Source: an uncultured Mycobacterium sp. (lineage in GTDB: Bacteria > Actinomycetota > Actinomycetes > Mycobacteriales > Mycobacteriaceae). From it: 60,318 bases of DNA. The DNA lies in the NCBI GenBank assembly GCA_900078375.1, contig FLQS01000036.1:1-60318 (forward strand), read 5' to 3'. Positions within the stretch are counted from its first letter, which is position 1. Every line of letters begins with the position of its first letter. Made by a program: the position numbers and the translations under genes. Below the pieces are notes generated by a model that was not told the origin of the DNA, searched no databases, and was given only the letters and a program-made list of their open reading frames with translations. Positions 13,967 to 22,228 of the stretch are shown in pieces.

Positions 13967-15223
13967 GTGTCACCAAGGACCCGTAATCGAGGGCCCGAAA
14001 CCATTAATGCACAACCGCTTTCGCTGGGCATTCTCGCCCGCTCCCGCAAGGAGAATGAGCGACGATTGCCGATCCATCCCGCGCATTTGAGCAGGATCGA
14101 CCCGGCGCTCCGATCCCGGATATTCCTTGAACATGGCTATGGCTCGGACTTTGGCGCCACGGATGACGCGCTCGGCGACCTCGTCGGTGGAATCGGCACC
14201 CGCACGCAACTCCTCGCCGACTCTGACATCATTCTGCTTCCCAAAGTCCAGGCCGAGGACCTCGCGGAAGTCAAAGAGCGACAAATCGTTTTAGGCTGGC
14301 CGCACTGTGTCCAGGATGTCGCCCTCACCCAGGTCGCCATCGACCGGCGGCTGACACTGATCGCCTTTGAGGCGATGAACCACTGGCGGGCAGACGGCGG
14401 GTTCGGGTTGCACGTCTTTCACAAGAACAACGAGCTCGCGGGCTACTGCTCTGTGTTGCACGCCATGCAACTGGTCGGGATCACCGGCAGCTACGGTCGC
14501 CGCCTGCGCGCCGCCGTCATCGGCTTCGGCGCGACCGCCCGCGGCGCCGTCACCGCGCTGAACGCCCACGGCGTCGACGACGTTCGGGTTCTCACCAACC
14601 GTGACGTCGCCGCCGTCGGCTCGCCGATCCCCTCCACCCAGATCATCCAGATGGGACAACACGACGACAGGCCCGACCAGGTCTGGGCCGACGCCGGCGA
14701 CGGGCCGATCCCGGTGGCTCGCTACCTGGCGGACAACGACATCGTCGTCAACTGCGTTCTGCAGGATCCCGCCGCGCCACTGATCTTCGTCACCAACGAG
14801 GAACTGGCCGAGTTCGCCGCGGGCAGCCTGATCATCGACGTCTCGTGCGATGTGGACATGGGCTTCAGTTGGGCCCGTCCGACCTCGTTCACCCAGCCGA
14901 TCATCGAGGTGGCCGACGGCGTGCATTACTACGCCGTGGACCACAGCCCGTCCTACTTGTGGAACTCGGCGACCTGGGAGATCAGTGAGGCGCTATTGCC
15001 CCACCTCGAGGTCCTCATGGCCGGGCCGGCTGCGTGGGAAACGAGCCCGACGGTATCCCGGGCCATCGAGATCCGCGACGGGATCGTGCTCAATCCAAAG
15101 ATCCTGTCGTTTCAACATCGCGACGAGTCCTATCCGCATGCTGTTCGTGTCGGCCGGCACCGCACGCACGCGTCAAAGTCGTTGGGCGCGTTGGCCGTGG
15201 ACCGGCCGCCATCCTCCAGATAA
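13967..15223 (+). CDS. N5-(carboxyethyl)ornithine synthase-like dehydrogenase (AlaDH/PNT family)
   Basis: 418 residues. The N-terminal half has the family start LGILARSRKENERRLPIHP and a GWPHCVQ motif followed by FEAMNHW, which recalls N5-(carboxyethyl)ornithine synthase, an NADPH enzyme that reductively joins pyruvate to the side-chain amine of ornithine. The Rossmann half begins with AVIGFGATARGAV. Substrate is therefore probably an amino acid and a keto acid; the exact pair cannot be read. No ATG is available upstream of the conserved start; GTG at 13967 is the best choice. The last base of its stop is the first base of the acetyltransferase ATG (TAATG). Confidence 0.75.
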   Translation: MSPRTRNRGPETINAQPLSLGILARSRKENERRLPIHPAHLSRIDPALRSRIFLEHGYGSDFGATDDALGDLVGGIGTRTQLLADSDIILLPKVQAEDLAEVKERQIVLGWPHCVQDVALTQVAIDRRLTLIAFEAMNHWRADGGFGLHVFHKNNELAGYCSVLHAMQLVGITGSYGRRLRAAVIGFGATARGAVTALNAHGVDDVRVLTNRDVAAVGSPIPSTQIIQMGQHDDRPDQVWADAGDGPIPVARYLADNDIVVNCVLQDPAAPLIFVTNEELAEFAAGSLIIDVSCDVDMGFSWARPTSFTQPIIEVADGVHYYAVDHSPSYLWNSATWEISEALLPHLEVLMAGPAAWETSPTVSRAIEIRDGIVLNPKILSFQHRDESYPHAVRVGRHRTHASKSLGALAVDRPPSSR

Positions 15224-15780
15224 TGGACGATGGGACTGTGACCTCATTCGACCGACTGGACCTCGGCGATGCCGCCCCTACCGATGTCGACGAACTCGCC
15301 TCACTGGCCGCCGCCACGTTCCCGCTCGCGTGCCCGCCCTCGGTGCCACTCGACGACGTCGCGGCCTTCATCGCCGCCCACCTGTCCGCTGAGCGCTTCG
15401 CCGACTACCTGGCCGACCCGTCGCGCACCGTGCTGGCCGCTCGGGACGGCGGCCGGCTCGTCGGCTACGCCATCCTCATCGACGGCATCGGTGACGACCC
15501 CGACGTCGCTGCGGCGGTGACCATCCGGCCCGCGGTCGAACTGTCCAAGATCTATGTACGGGCCGACAGTCACGGCTCGGGTGCGGCCGCGGGGCTGTTG
15601 GCCGCCGTCGTCGACCGTGCCGCGGCGAGCCACGCCCACTCCCTCTGGCTGGGAGTGAACCAGAGAAACGCACGGGCGCAACGTTTCTATAGCAAGAACG
15701 GGTTCACCCTCGCCGGCACCAAGACCTTCGTGCTCGGCGCGCACACCGAGCACGACTACGTGATGATCCGGCCGCTCTAG
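15223..15780 (+). CDS. GNAT-family N-acetyltransferase
   Basis: 185 residues. The acetyl-CoA binding region is visible as LSKIYVRADSHGSGAAAGLL (motif A, R..G.G.A variant) followed by WLGVNQRNARAQRFYSKNGF (motif B), typical of GNAT enzymes. The ATG overlaps the stop of the preceding dehydrogenase, implying coupled translation; a GTG at 15238 is the alternative start. In M. tuberculosis the orthologous position is Rv2669. The acceptor substrate is unknown; the coupling to the carboxyethyl-ornithine-synthase-like gene hints at an amino acid derivative, but the gene is probably older than that cassette. Confidence 0.85.
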   Translation: MDDGTVTSFDRLDLGDAAPTDVDELASLAAATFPLACPPSVPLDDVAAFIAAHLSAERFADYLADPSRTVLAARDGGRLVGYAILIDGIGDDPDVAAAVTIRPAVELSKIYVRADSHGSGAAAGLLAAVVDRAAASHAHSLWLGVNQRNARAQRFYSKNGFTLAGTKTFVLGAHTEHDYVMIRPL

Positions 15781-15884
15781 TCCCATACACTGCGCCGACT
15801 CCGCCCCTGGTTTAGCGAAGTGGCCGTAATGTGAACACCGTTCGCTGACCGCACTATGCCGGCTCTGGCCCGAAAGGACGCTTG

Positions 15885-18800
15885 GTGGACGTTGGTTCAG
15901 CCTCCGGCCCCGACGATCACGTCGGTCACGATCTGGCGCGGGTGGACTGGGCGGCGACCCCACTGGGAGTGCCGTCCGCCTGGCCGCAGAGCCTGCGGAC
16001 CACGGTCAGCATCCTGTTGTCCTCGCGTTTCCCGATGTGGATGGCGTGGGGCCCCGACCTGACGTTCTTCTGCAACGACGCCTACCGGCGCGACACGCTG
16101 GGCCGCAAGTATCCCTGGGCACTGGGCCGGCCCGCCCGGGAAGTCTGGGCCGAGATCTGGGACGATATCGGCCCCCGCATCGACCATGTACTGGCCTCGA
16201 CCGAGGCGACGTGGGACGAGGCGCTCCTGCTGTTCCTGGAGCGATCGGGCTACCCCGAGGAGACGTACCACACCTTCTCCTACAGCCCGCTGCGCGACGA
16301 CGCCGGAGACGTCGTCGGCATGCTCTGCGTGGTCAGTGAGGACACCGACCGGGTGATCGGCGAGCGGCGGATGTCCACCCTGCGCCACCTCGGCTCCGAT
16401 CCGTCAGTGGTACGCACCGAGCGGGAAATGCTGGCCTTTACCGCCCGCCAGCTCGACCGCAACCCGCTTGACCTTCCCTTCACCCTGACCTATCTGTTCG
16501 ACGACGACGGAACCGCGCGCCTGGCCGGGACCACCGGATTGAGGGCCGGCCCCCCCGCCGCCCCGGCGGTCCTGCCGGCGGGCGCCTCGGGGGTCTGGCC
16601 CGTCGACGAGCCGGCGCACGGGCGCTCGGTGGTGGTCGATCTCGAAGGCGAACCGTTCACCGACCTGCCGGCCGGCGAATGGCCGGATCCACCCCGCCAC
16701 GCACTCGTCACACCCCTTCTGGCGCAGGGCGGTGCGCCGTCCGGCTTCCTGGTCGCGGGTCTGAACCGCTTCCGTCCGTTCGACGATGATTACCGCGGCT
16801 TCATCGACCTGGTCGCCGGGCACATCGCGACCGGGATCTCCAGCGCCCGCAGTTACCGCGATCAGCAGCGCCGGGTCGAGGAACTCGGCGAGCTGGACCG
16901 GGCCAAGACGACGTTCTTCTCCAACATCAGCCACGAGTTCCGCACGCCGATCACCCTGATCCTGGGGCCGGTGGCCGAGCTACGCACCCGCACGCCCAGC
17001 CTCGACGAGCGCGCCCAGAAGGAGCTGGACGTGATCCAGCGCAACGGGTTGCGCCTGGCCAAACTGGTCAACACGCTGCTGGACTTCTCCCGGATCGAGG
17101 CCGACCGGGTGCAAGCCCACTACGAGCCGGTGAATGTGGCCGAGGTGACCGCGGAACTGGCCAGTGTGTTCCGCTCGGCCATCGACCGTGCCGGCCTGCA
17201 GCTGATCGTGGACTGCCAGCCCCTGGACGAACCGGTGTACCTGGACCACGACATGTGGGAGAAGGTGGTCCTCAACCTGCTGTCCAACGCACTGAAGTAC
17301 ACCTTCGACGGCACCATCACCGTGCGGGTCTTCCGCGATGGCGACGAAGCGGTGGTGAGCGTCGCCGATACCGGGATCGGCGTGCCCGCCAGCGAGATGC
17401 CCCGGCTGTTCGAGCGCTTCCACCGGATCGAGAATGCGCGTGCCCGCTCCACCGAGGGCAGCGGCATCGGGCTGGCCCTGGTGAAGGAACTCGTCGGTCT
17501 GCACGGCGGGCGCATCGACGCCGAGAGTGTGGCCGGTTCGGGCACGACGTTCACCGTTCGGCTGCCGCTGGGCGCGGGCCATCTGCCCGCCGACGCACTC
17601 ACCTCGCCGGGGGAAGGCCGGGTGTCCTCCGGTATCGCCGAACCCTTTCTGCAGGAAGCCCTGCGCTGGCTGCCCGACAATGATGCCGACGACACGTCGG
17701 AGGAGCCGGACCCACCGTCGGGCGCCGCCCCGCCGCGCCGCGTCTTGGTCGCCGACGACAACGCCGACATGCGCGAATACCTGGTCCGGCTGCTGCGCGG
17801 CGCCGGCTACCGGGTCGACGCGGTGTCCGACGGCCAGCAGGCGCTGGAACGTATCCGGGCCGAGCTGCCCGACCTCGTGGTCAGCGACGTGATGATGCCG
17901 CGGCTGGACGGCCTGGCACTGGTGGCCGCCCTGCGCACCAACACGCGCACGGTCGGCGTTCCCGTCCTGTTGCTGTCGGCCCGGGCCGGCCAGGAGGCGT
18001 CCAGCGAAGGATTACGCGCCGGCGCCGACGACTATCTGGTGAAACCCTTCGCCGCGGCCGATCTCCTCGCCCGGGTGCGGGCCAACATCGAGCTGGCCCG
18101 GCTCCGCACCCACCACACCCGCTGGCGCGCGGCGCTGGTGGAGTCGCTGCAGGAGGCGTTCTTCGTCTGCGACGAAGTCGGCGCCGTGATCGAGATCAAC
18201 AATGCCTTCACCGACGTCCTCGGCTTCGGTCCCGAGGATCTGCCCTACGCGCCCGAACATCCGTGGTGGCCGGATGCCGAGACCCAGCCGGAAGCCCATC
18301 AGCAGATCGTCGACGCGTTCGCTGGTATCCCCGCTCACCCGCATGGCAGCTACACCATTCCGGTGAATCACCGCGACGGCCACCGGGTGTGGATCACCGC
18401 GAACATCGCCCACGCCGAGGACCCCGACACCGGCCGCAGCGTGATGGTCGGAACGTTCCGCGACGTCACCGCCGAGCATTACAGCGGCCAACGCCAAGCC
18501 GCCCTTGCTGCGCTGAATCAGCAACTCGTACAAGCAGATACCGCCGACGGTGCATTGCGTACCGCGATCGAACAGCTGCGCGAGCAATGGTCGGCCCGCC
18601 GGATACTGGCCGCGATCTTCTCAGGCTCGGACACCCCGGAACTCCTCGGCGATGCCAGCAAAGAAGTGTGGGCCGCACTTCCTGCGGCAGTCCGGGACCG
18701 GATCACCTCGCTGGGCAGCAGCGGGGACCTGCTGACGGCGGACACCGGGATCGCCGGCTCGGCGGGCATCGCGCTGCAGCACCCGCGCGGCACCCTGGTG

Positions 18801-19994
18801 ATCTGGATCGACCTCACCGACGAACGGCCCTTCACCTCCGAAGACCAAACCTTATTGACCGTGCTGGCCGGCCGGCTGGGGCAGGGCCTGCAGCGCGTCC
18901 ACCAAGTGGATCAGCAGCGGGAAACGGCTCTGGCACTTCAACACTCGATCCTGGGCCCGGCCTCCTTGCCCGCCGGTTTCGCGGTCCGTTACCAGCCTGC
19001 ATCCCATCCGTTGCAGGTCGGCGGTGACTGGTATGACGTGATCGCCCTCGACGACGGTCGCATCGCCCTGGTTGTCGGTGACTGCGTCGGCCACGACCTG
19101 AGCGCGGCGACCGTGATGGGCCAGCTGCGCAGCGCCTGCCGTGCGCTGCTGCTCGAAAATTCAAGCCCCGCAGCCGCATTGGCTGGCCTGGACCGTTTCG
19201 CCGCGCGCCTGCCCGGCGCCCAGTCCACCACCGCGTTCTGCGCCATCCTGGATCCAGACACCGGTGAACTGACCTATTCCAGCGCCGGCCATCCGCCGGC
19301 CATTCTGGTTCATGCCGACGGCACCACCCAATTGCTCGAGGGCGGACACTCCATCGCGCTGGGCATCCGGCCGGACCGGGAGCGCCCCCAGGCGCAGCTG
19401 ACCGTACCGGCGCAGGCCACCCTGCTGCTCTACACCGACGGCCTGATCGAGCGCCGTCGCCGTTCGCTCGACGACGGAATCGACGAGGCAGCGAACCTCA
19501 TTCGCGACGACAATGCCCTGGATCTCGACCCACTGGCCGACCAGATCATGGCGCGCCTGTCGCCGCCGGGCGGATACCAGGACGACGTCGCCTTGCTCCT
19601 CTACCGACATCCCGCTCCGCTGGAAGTGACGATCCCCGCCGATCCTCTGCACCTGGCCCCGGCGCGCCAAGCGCTGCGGGAGTGGCTGATTGCAGCGGGG
19701 ATCGACCAGGACCAGGCACAGGACGTACTGGTGGCCGCCGGCGAAGCGGTCACCAACTCCATCGAGCACGGCTATCGCCATGGCGACGGCGGCACGATCA
19801 CCCTGCACGCCACCTCCGAGGTCGACCAGCTGCGCCTGACCATCGTCGACACCGGTTCGTGGAAACCGAAGCAGACCGGCTATAGCCACCGCGGCAAGGG
19901 CATTCAGATCATGCAGGCGCTGATGGAGGATGTGTCGATCCTGCGCGACACCACCGGCACGATCGTGCACCTGGCGACCAGGATCCGCCGATGA
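15885..19994 (+). CDS. Hybrid sensor kinase fused to SpoIIE phosphatase and RsbW-like kinase
   Basis: 1369 residues joining two signalling systems. Order: PAS-like sensor (about 15-155), GAF-like (190-330), HisKA with His350 (SHEFRTPI), HATPase (about 450-560, DTGIGVP and GSGIGL), receiver (about 620-735, phospho-acceptor Asp668, Lys720), PAS (745-865), GAF-like (885-1005), PP2C/SpoIIE phosphatase (about 1025-1225, GGDWYDV near 1048 and YTDGLIE), and a C-terminal RsbW-type HATPase (about 1240-1365, AAGEAVTNSIEHG). It probably reads a signal and sets the phosphorylation of the STAS protein encoded next, thereby freeing a SigF-type sigma factor. GGA six bases before GTG 15885 decides the start. 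No transmembrane segment, so cytoplasmic. Confidence 0.9.
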   Translation: MDVGSASGPDDHVGHDLARVDWAATPLGVPSAWPQSLRTTVSILLSSRFPMWMAWGPDLTFFCNDAYRRDTLGRKYPWALGRPAREVWAEIWDDIGPRIDHVLASTEATWDEALLLFLERSGYPEETYHTFSYSPLRDDAGDVVGMLCVVSEDTDRVIGERRMSTLRHLGSDPSVVRTEREMLAFTARQLDRNPLDLPFTLTYLFDDDGTARLAGTTGLRAGPPAAPAVLPAGASGVWPVDEPAHGRSVVVDLEGEPFTDLPAGEWPDPPRHALVTPLLAQGGAPSGFLVAGLNRFRPFDDDYRGFIDLVAGHIATGISSARSYRDQQRRVEELGELDRAKTTFFSNISHEFRTPITLILGPVAELRTRTPSLDERAQKELDVIQRNGLRLAKLVNTLLDFSRIEADRVQAHYEPVNVAEVTAELASVFRSAIDRAGLQLIVDCQPLDEPVYLDHDMWEKVVLNLLSNALKYTFDGTITVRVFRDGDEAVVSVADTGIGVPASEMPRLFERFHRIENARARSTEGSGIGLALVKELVGLHGGRIDAESVAGSGTTFTVRLPLGAGHLPADALTSPGEGRVSSGIAEPFLQEALRWLPDNDADDTSEEPDPPSGAAPPRRVLVADDNADMREYLVRLLRGAGYRVDAVSDGQQALERIRAELPDLVVSDVMMPRLDGLALVAALRTNTRTVGVPVLLLSARAGQEASSEGLRAGADDYLVKPFAAADLLARVRANIELARLRTHHTRWRAALVESLQEAFFVCDEVGAVIEINNAFTDVLGFGPEDLPYAPEHPWWPDAETQPEAHQQIVDAFAGIPAHPHGSYTIPVNHRDGHRVWITANIAHAEDPDTGRSVMVGTFRDVTAEHYSGQRQAALAALNQQLVQADTADGALRTAIEQLREQWSARRILAAIFSGSDTPELLGDASKEVWAALPAAVRDRITSLGSSGDLLTADTGIAGSAGIALQHPRGTLVIWIDLTDERPFTSEDQTLLTVLAGRLGQGLQRVHQVDQQRETALALQHSILGPASLPAGFAVRYQPASHPLQVGGDWYDVIALDDGRIALVVGDCVGHDLSAATVMGQLRSACRALLLENSSPAAALAGLDRFAARLPGAQSTTAFCAILDPDTGELTYSSAGHPPAILVHADGTTQLLEGGHSIALGIRPDRERPQAQLTVPAQATLLLYTDGLIERRRRSLDDGIDEAANLIRDDNALDLDPLADQIMARLSPPGGYQDDVALLLYRHPAPLEVTIPADPLHLAPARQALREWLIAAGIDQDQAQDVLVAAGEAVTNSIEHGYRHGDGGTITLHATSEVDQLRLTIVDTGSWKPKQTGYSHRGKGIQIMQALMEDVSILRDTTGTIVHLATRIRR

Positions 19995-20305
19995 GCACGC
20001 CATTGACAGTTCGCATCGACCGAGCGGCCGACGGTCAGCTGGTGCTCTTTGCCAAGGGCGAGATCGACGCCAGTAATGTCGCCGACTTCACCCAGGCGCT
20101 GGCCGCCGGTACCGGCGGCGACGCCGACACCCTGACCGTCGACCTCAGCGCCGTCGAATACCTGGACAGCGCGGCGATCAATGCCCTTGCCCCGCATGCG
20201 GAATCACTGCAGATCATCGCCAACCCGGTGCTGATGCGCGTGCTTACGGTCAGCGGCCTGGCCGAGCTGGCGAAGATCAGGCCCGCACCGGTGACGGACA
20301 CTTAG
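19991..20305 (+). CDS. STAS-domain anti-sigma factor antagonist
   Basis: 104 residues forming a single STAS domain. The conserved phosphorylation loop is VEYLDSAAINAL with Ser60. In partner switching the unphosphorylated form binds an RsbW-type kinase and releases the sigma factor; SpoIIE phosphatases remove the phosphate. The ATG overlaps the stop of the giant sensor protein (ATGA), so the phosphatase, kinase and substrate are made together. The stop overlaps the end of the convergent ATPase gene by 29 bp. Confidence 0.9.
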   Translation: MSTPLTVRIDRAADGQLVLFAKGEIDASNVADFTQALAAGTGGDADTLTVDLSAVEYLDSAAINALAPHAESLQIIANPVLMRVLTVSGLAELAKIRPAPVTDT

Positions 20306-21326
20306 GATCTACAGTCCCCCCAGGGCTGGTCAGCGCCAGCAGCCGCGACGTCGCCCGCAAGTACTTTTTGCGGTAGCCGCCGGCCAGCATCTCTTCGGAG
20401 AAGACGGTGTCCAATTTGGCACCGGAAGCCACCACCGGAATGCCTGCGTCATAAAGCCGGTCGGTCAGCGCGACCAGCCGCAGCGCCACATTCTGATCGT
20501 CGAGCGCATGAACGCCGGTGATGAACACCGCTGACACCCCCTCGATCAGGGTGAGATAGCGCGAGGGATGCATCGTCGCCAGGTGCGCGCACAACGCGTC
20601 GAAATCATCGAGGGTGGCGCCGGCGATCTCGGCGGCGCGCGCGGTGACGCCGTCGTCGGACAACGGCTCGGGCGCCGGCGGCAGGCCGCGGTGCCGGTAG
20701 TCCGGGCCCTCGATCCGCACCGTCGTGAAAATGCTTGCCAGAGTGTTGATTTCGCGCAGGAAATCCTGGGCGGCGAAGCGCCCCTCGCCCAGCTGCTCGG
20801 GCAGCGTATTGGACGTCGCCGCGATCGACACCCCGCGCTCGACGAGCTGGGACAGCAGCCGTGAGATCAGCGTGGTGTTGCCCGGATCGTCGAGCTCGAA
20901 CTCGTCGATGCACACCACGACATACTCGGCCAGCAGGTCGATGCACTCGACGAAGCCGAACACCCCGGCCAGCTGGGTCAGCTCGCCGAACGTCGCGAAC
21001 GCCTTGGGGTGTTCGACCGACTCGGGCAGCTGCCGGTATGCCGAGGCCAGCAGGTGCGTCTTACCGACGCCGAACCCACCGTCGAGATAGATCCCTACCC
21101 CGGGCAGAGTTTCCCGCTTGCCGAGCAGTTTCTTCTTGCCGGCCCGCCGACGTTCGGCCTCCGCGCAGAACGCGCGGCACGCGTCCACGGCGGCGGACTG
21201 GGTGGGCTCGGCGGGATCCGGCCGGTAGGTGTCGAAGCCGACATCGGCGAACGTCGGCGGCGGGATGAGCTGGGCCACCAGCCGCTCCGGGGAGACCGTC
21301 GGATGCCGATCGACGAGGCGGTCCAT
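20277..21326 (-). CDS. zapE: AFG1/ZapE-type ATPase
   Basis: 349 residues. Walker A is GGFGVGKTH and Walker B VVVCIDEFEL, with the characteristic SRLLSQLVERGVSIAATSNTLPEQL segment (sensor) and the FxxGxR-like C-terminal part of AFG1/LACE1/ZapE proteins. In E. coli ZapE acts at the division ring; in mycobacteria (Rv2670c) the role is unproven. ATG 21326 begins the conserved part; TACAGT lies seven bases upstream of it, so the mRNA may be leaderless. The gene is divergent from the RibD-like gene. Confidence 0.88.
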   Translation of the reverse strand: MDRLVDRHPTVSPERLVAQLIPPPTFADVGFDTYRPDPAEPTQSAAVDACRAFCAEAERRRAGKKKLLGKRETLPGVGIYLDGGFGVGKTHLLASAYRQLPESVEHPKAFATFGELTQLAGVFGFVECIDLLAEYVVVCIDEFELDDPGNTTLISRLLSQLVERGVSIAATSNTLPEQLGEGRFAAQDFLREINTLASIFTTVRIEGPDYRHRGLPPAPEPLSDDGVTARAAEIAGATLDDFDALCAHLATMHPSRYLTLIEGVSAVFITGVHALDDQNVALRLVALTDRLYDAGIPVVASGAKLDTVFSEEMLAGGYRKKYLRATSRLLALTSPGGTVDPKCPSPVRA

Positions 21327-21397
21327 GACAGGCACTGTATCGACCCGGTCACTCCCCCGGTCGCTTCGCTCCTGCCCGCCGTGCTGCAATCTCCTCT

Positions 21398-22192
21398 ATG
21401 TCCGACCCAAGCCCGAGCGACCCGGACGGGACGCATTTCACACTGCTGAGCGGCGACAGTCGCAGCGGCCCGATGGATGACGACCGCCTCGTCGAGCTCT
21501 ACGCCTACCCCGCCGACCTGACCCGCTGCCTGGTGCGCGGCAATGCCATCACCAGTCTGGACGGCGGCGCCGCGACCGACGGAACCTCGGGCGGGCTCGG
21601 CGGTGAAGGGGACCGGCGGCTCTTCCGGGTGCTGCGCGAGCTCGCCGACGTCATCGTCGTCGGAGCCGGCACCGCCCGCGCCGAGAACTACTCCGGCGCA
21701 CAGATGACGGTCGCGCAGCGCGGCGACCGGCAGCGGCGCGGCCAGAGCGAGGTCCCGCCCATCGCGTTGGTCACCCGCTCCGGGCACGTCGAGCACGACC
21801 TGCCGGTGCTGACCCGCACGGAAGTACCACCGCTGGTGCTCACCTGCGACGACGCCGTTGCCGACACCCGCGCCCGGCTGGCCGGCGCGGCCGACGTGAT
21901 CGCCTGCTCGGCAGCCGATCCCGCCGAGGTCGATCCCGCCGCCATGCTGACCGCGCTGGCAGACCGCGGGCTCCTGCGGGTGCTGTGCGAAGGCGGCCCC
22001 ACCCTGACGGGCACCTTCGTCGAACACAACCTGCTCGACGAGCTGTGCCTGACCACCGCGCCGAAGCTCGTCGGCGGCTCCGCACCGCGGATCGCAACCG
22101 GCACCGGCCACGTGCTGACGTCGATGCTCCGCGAGCACCTGATCTCCGACGCCGACGGCTATCTGTACGCGCGCTATAGGCGCGTCGGCTGA
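21398..22192 (+). CDS. RibD C-terminal-type NADPH reductase (Rv2671-like)
   Basis: 264 residues corresponding to the reductase half of RibD, related in fold to dihydrofolate reductase. Motifs: NAITSLDGGAATDG, DVIVVGAGTARAENY and the NADPH loop LCEGGPTLTGTF. The deaminase half is missing, so it is not a complete riboflavin enzyme. The M. tuberculosis counterpart at this place (Rv2671) has been reported to supply dihydrofolate reductase activity when overexpressed. Starts with ATG 72 bp from the divergent ZapE gene. Confidence 0.85.
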   Translation: MSDPSPSDPDGTHFTLLSGDSRSGPMDDDRLVELYAYPADLTRCLVRGNAITSLDGGAATDGTSGGLGGEGDRRLFRVLRELADVIVVGAGTARAENYSGAQMTVAQRGDRQRRGQSEVPPIALVTRSGHVEHDLPVLTRTEVPPLVLTCDDAVADTRARLAGAADVIACSAADPAEVDPAAMLTALADRGLLRVLCEGGPTLTGTFVEHNLLDELCLTTAPKLVGGSAPRIATGTGHVLTSMLREHLISDADGYLYARYRRVG

Positions 22193-22215
22193 GCGGTACC
22201 GCCCTGCGGTGTCGC

Positions 22216-22221
22216 TACTGT
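22216..22221 (+). promoter_or_regulatory. -10 box TACTGT of the lipoprotein hydrolase gene
   Basis: TACTGT lies seven bases before the ATG at 22229 without a Shine-Dalgarno sequence, the spacing of a leaderless transcript. Confidence 0.4.
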
Positions 22222-22228
22222 GGTGGGC

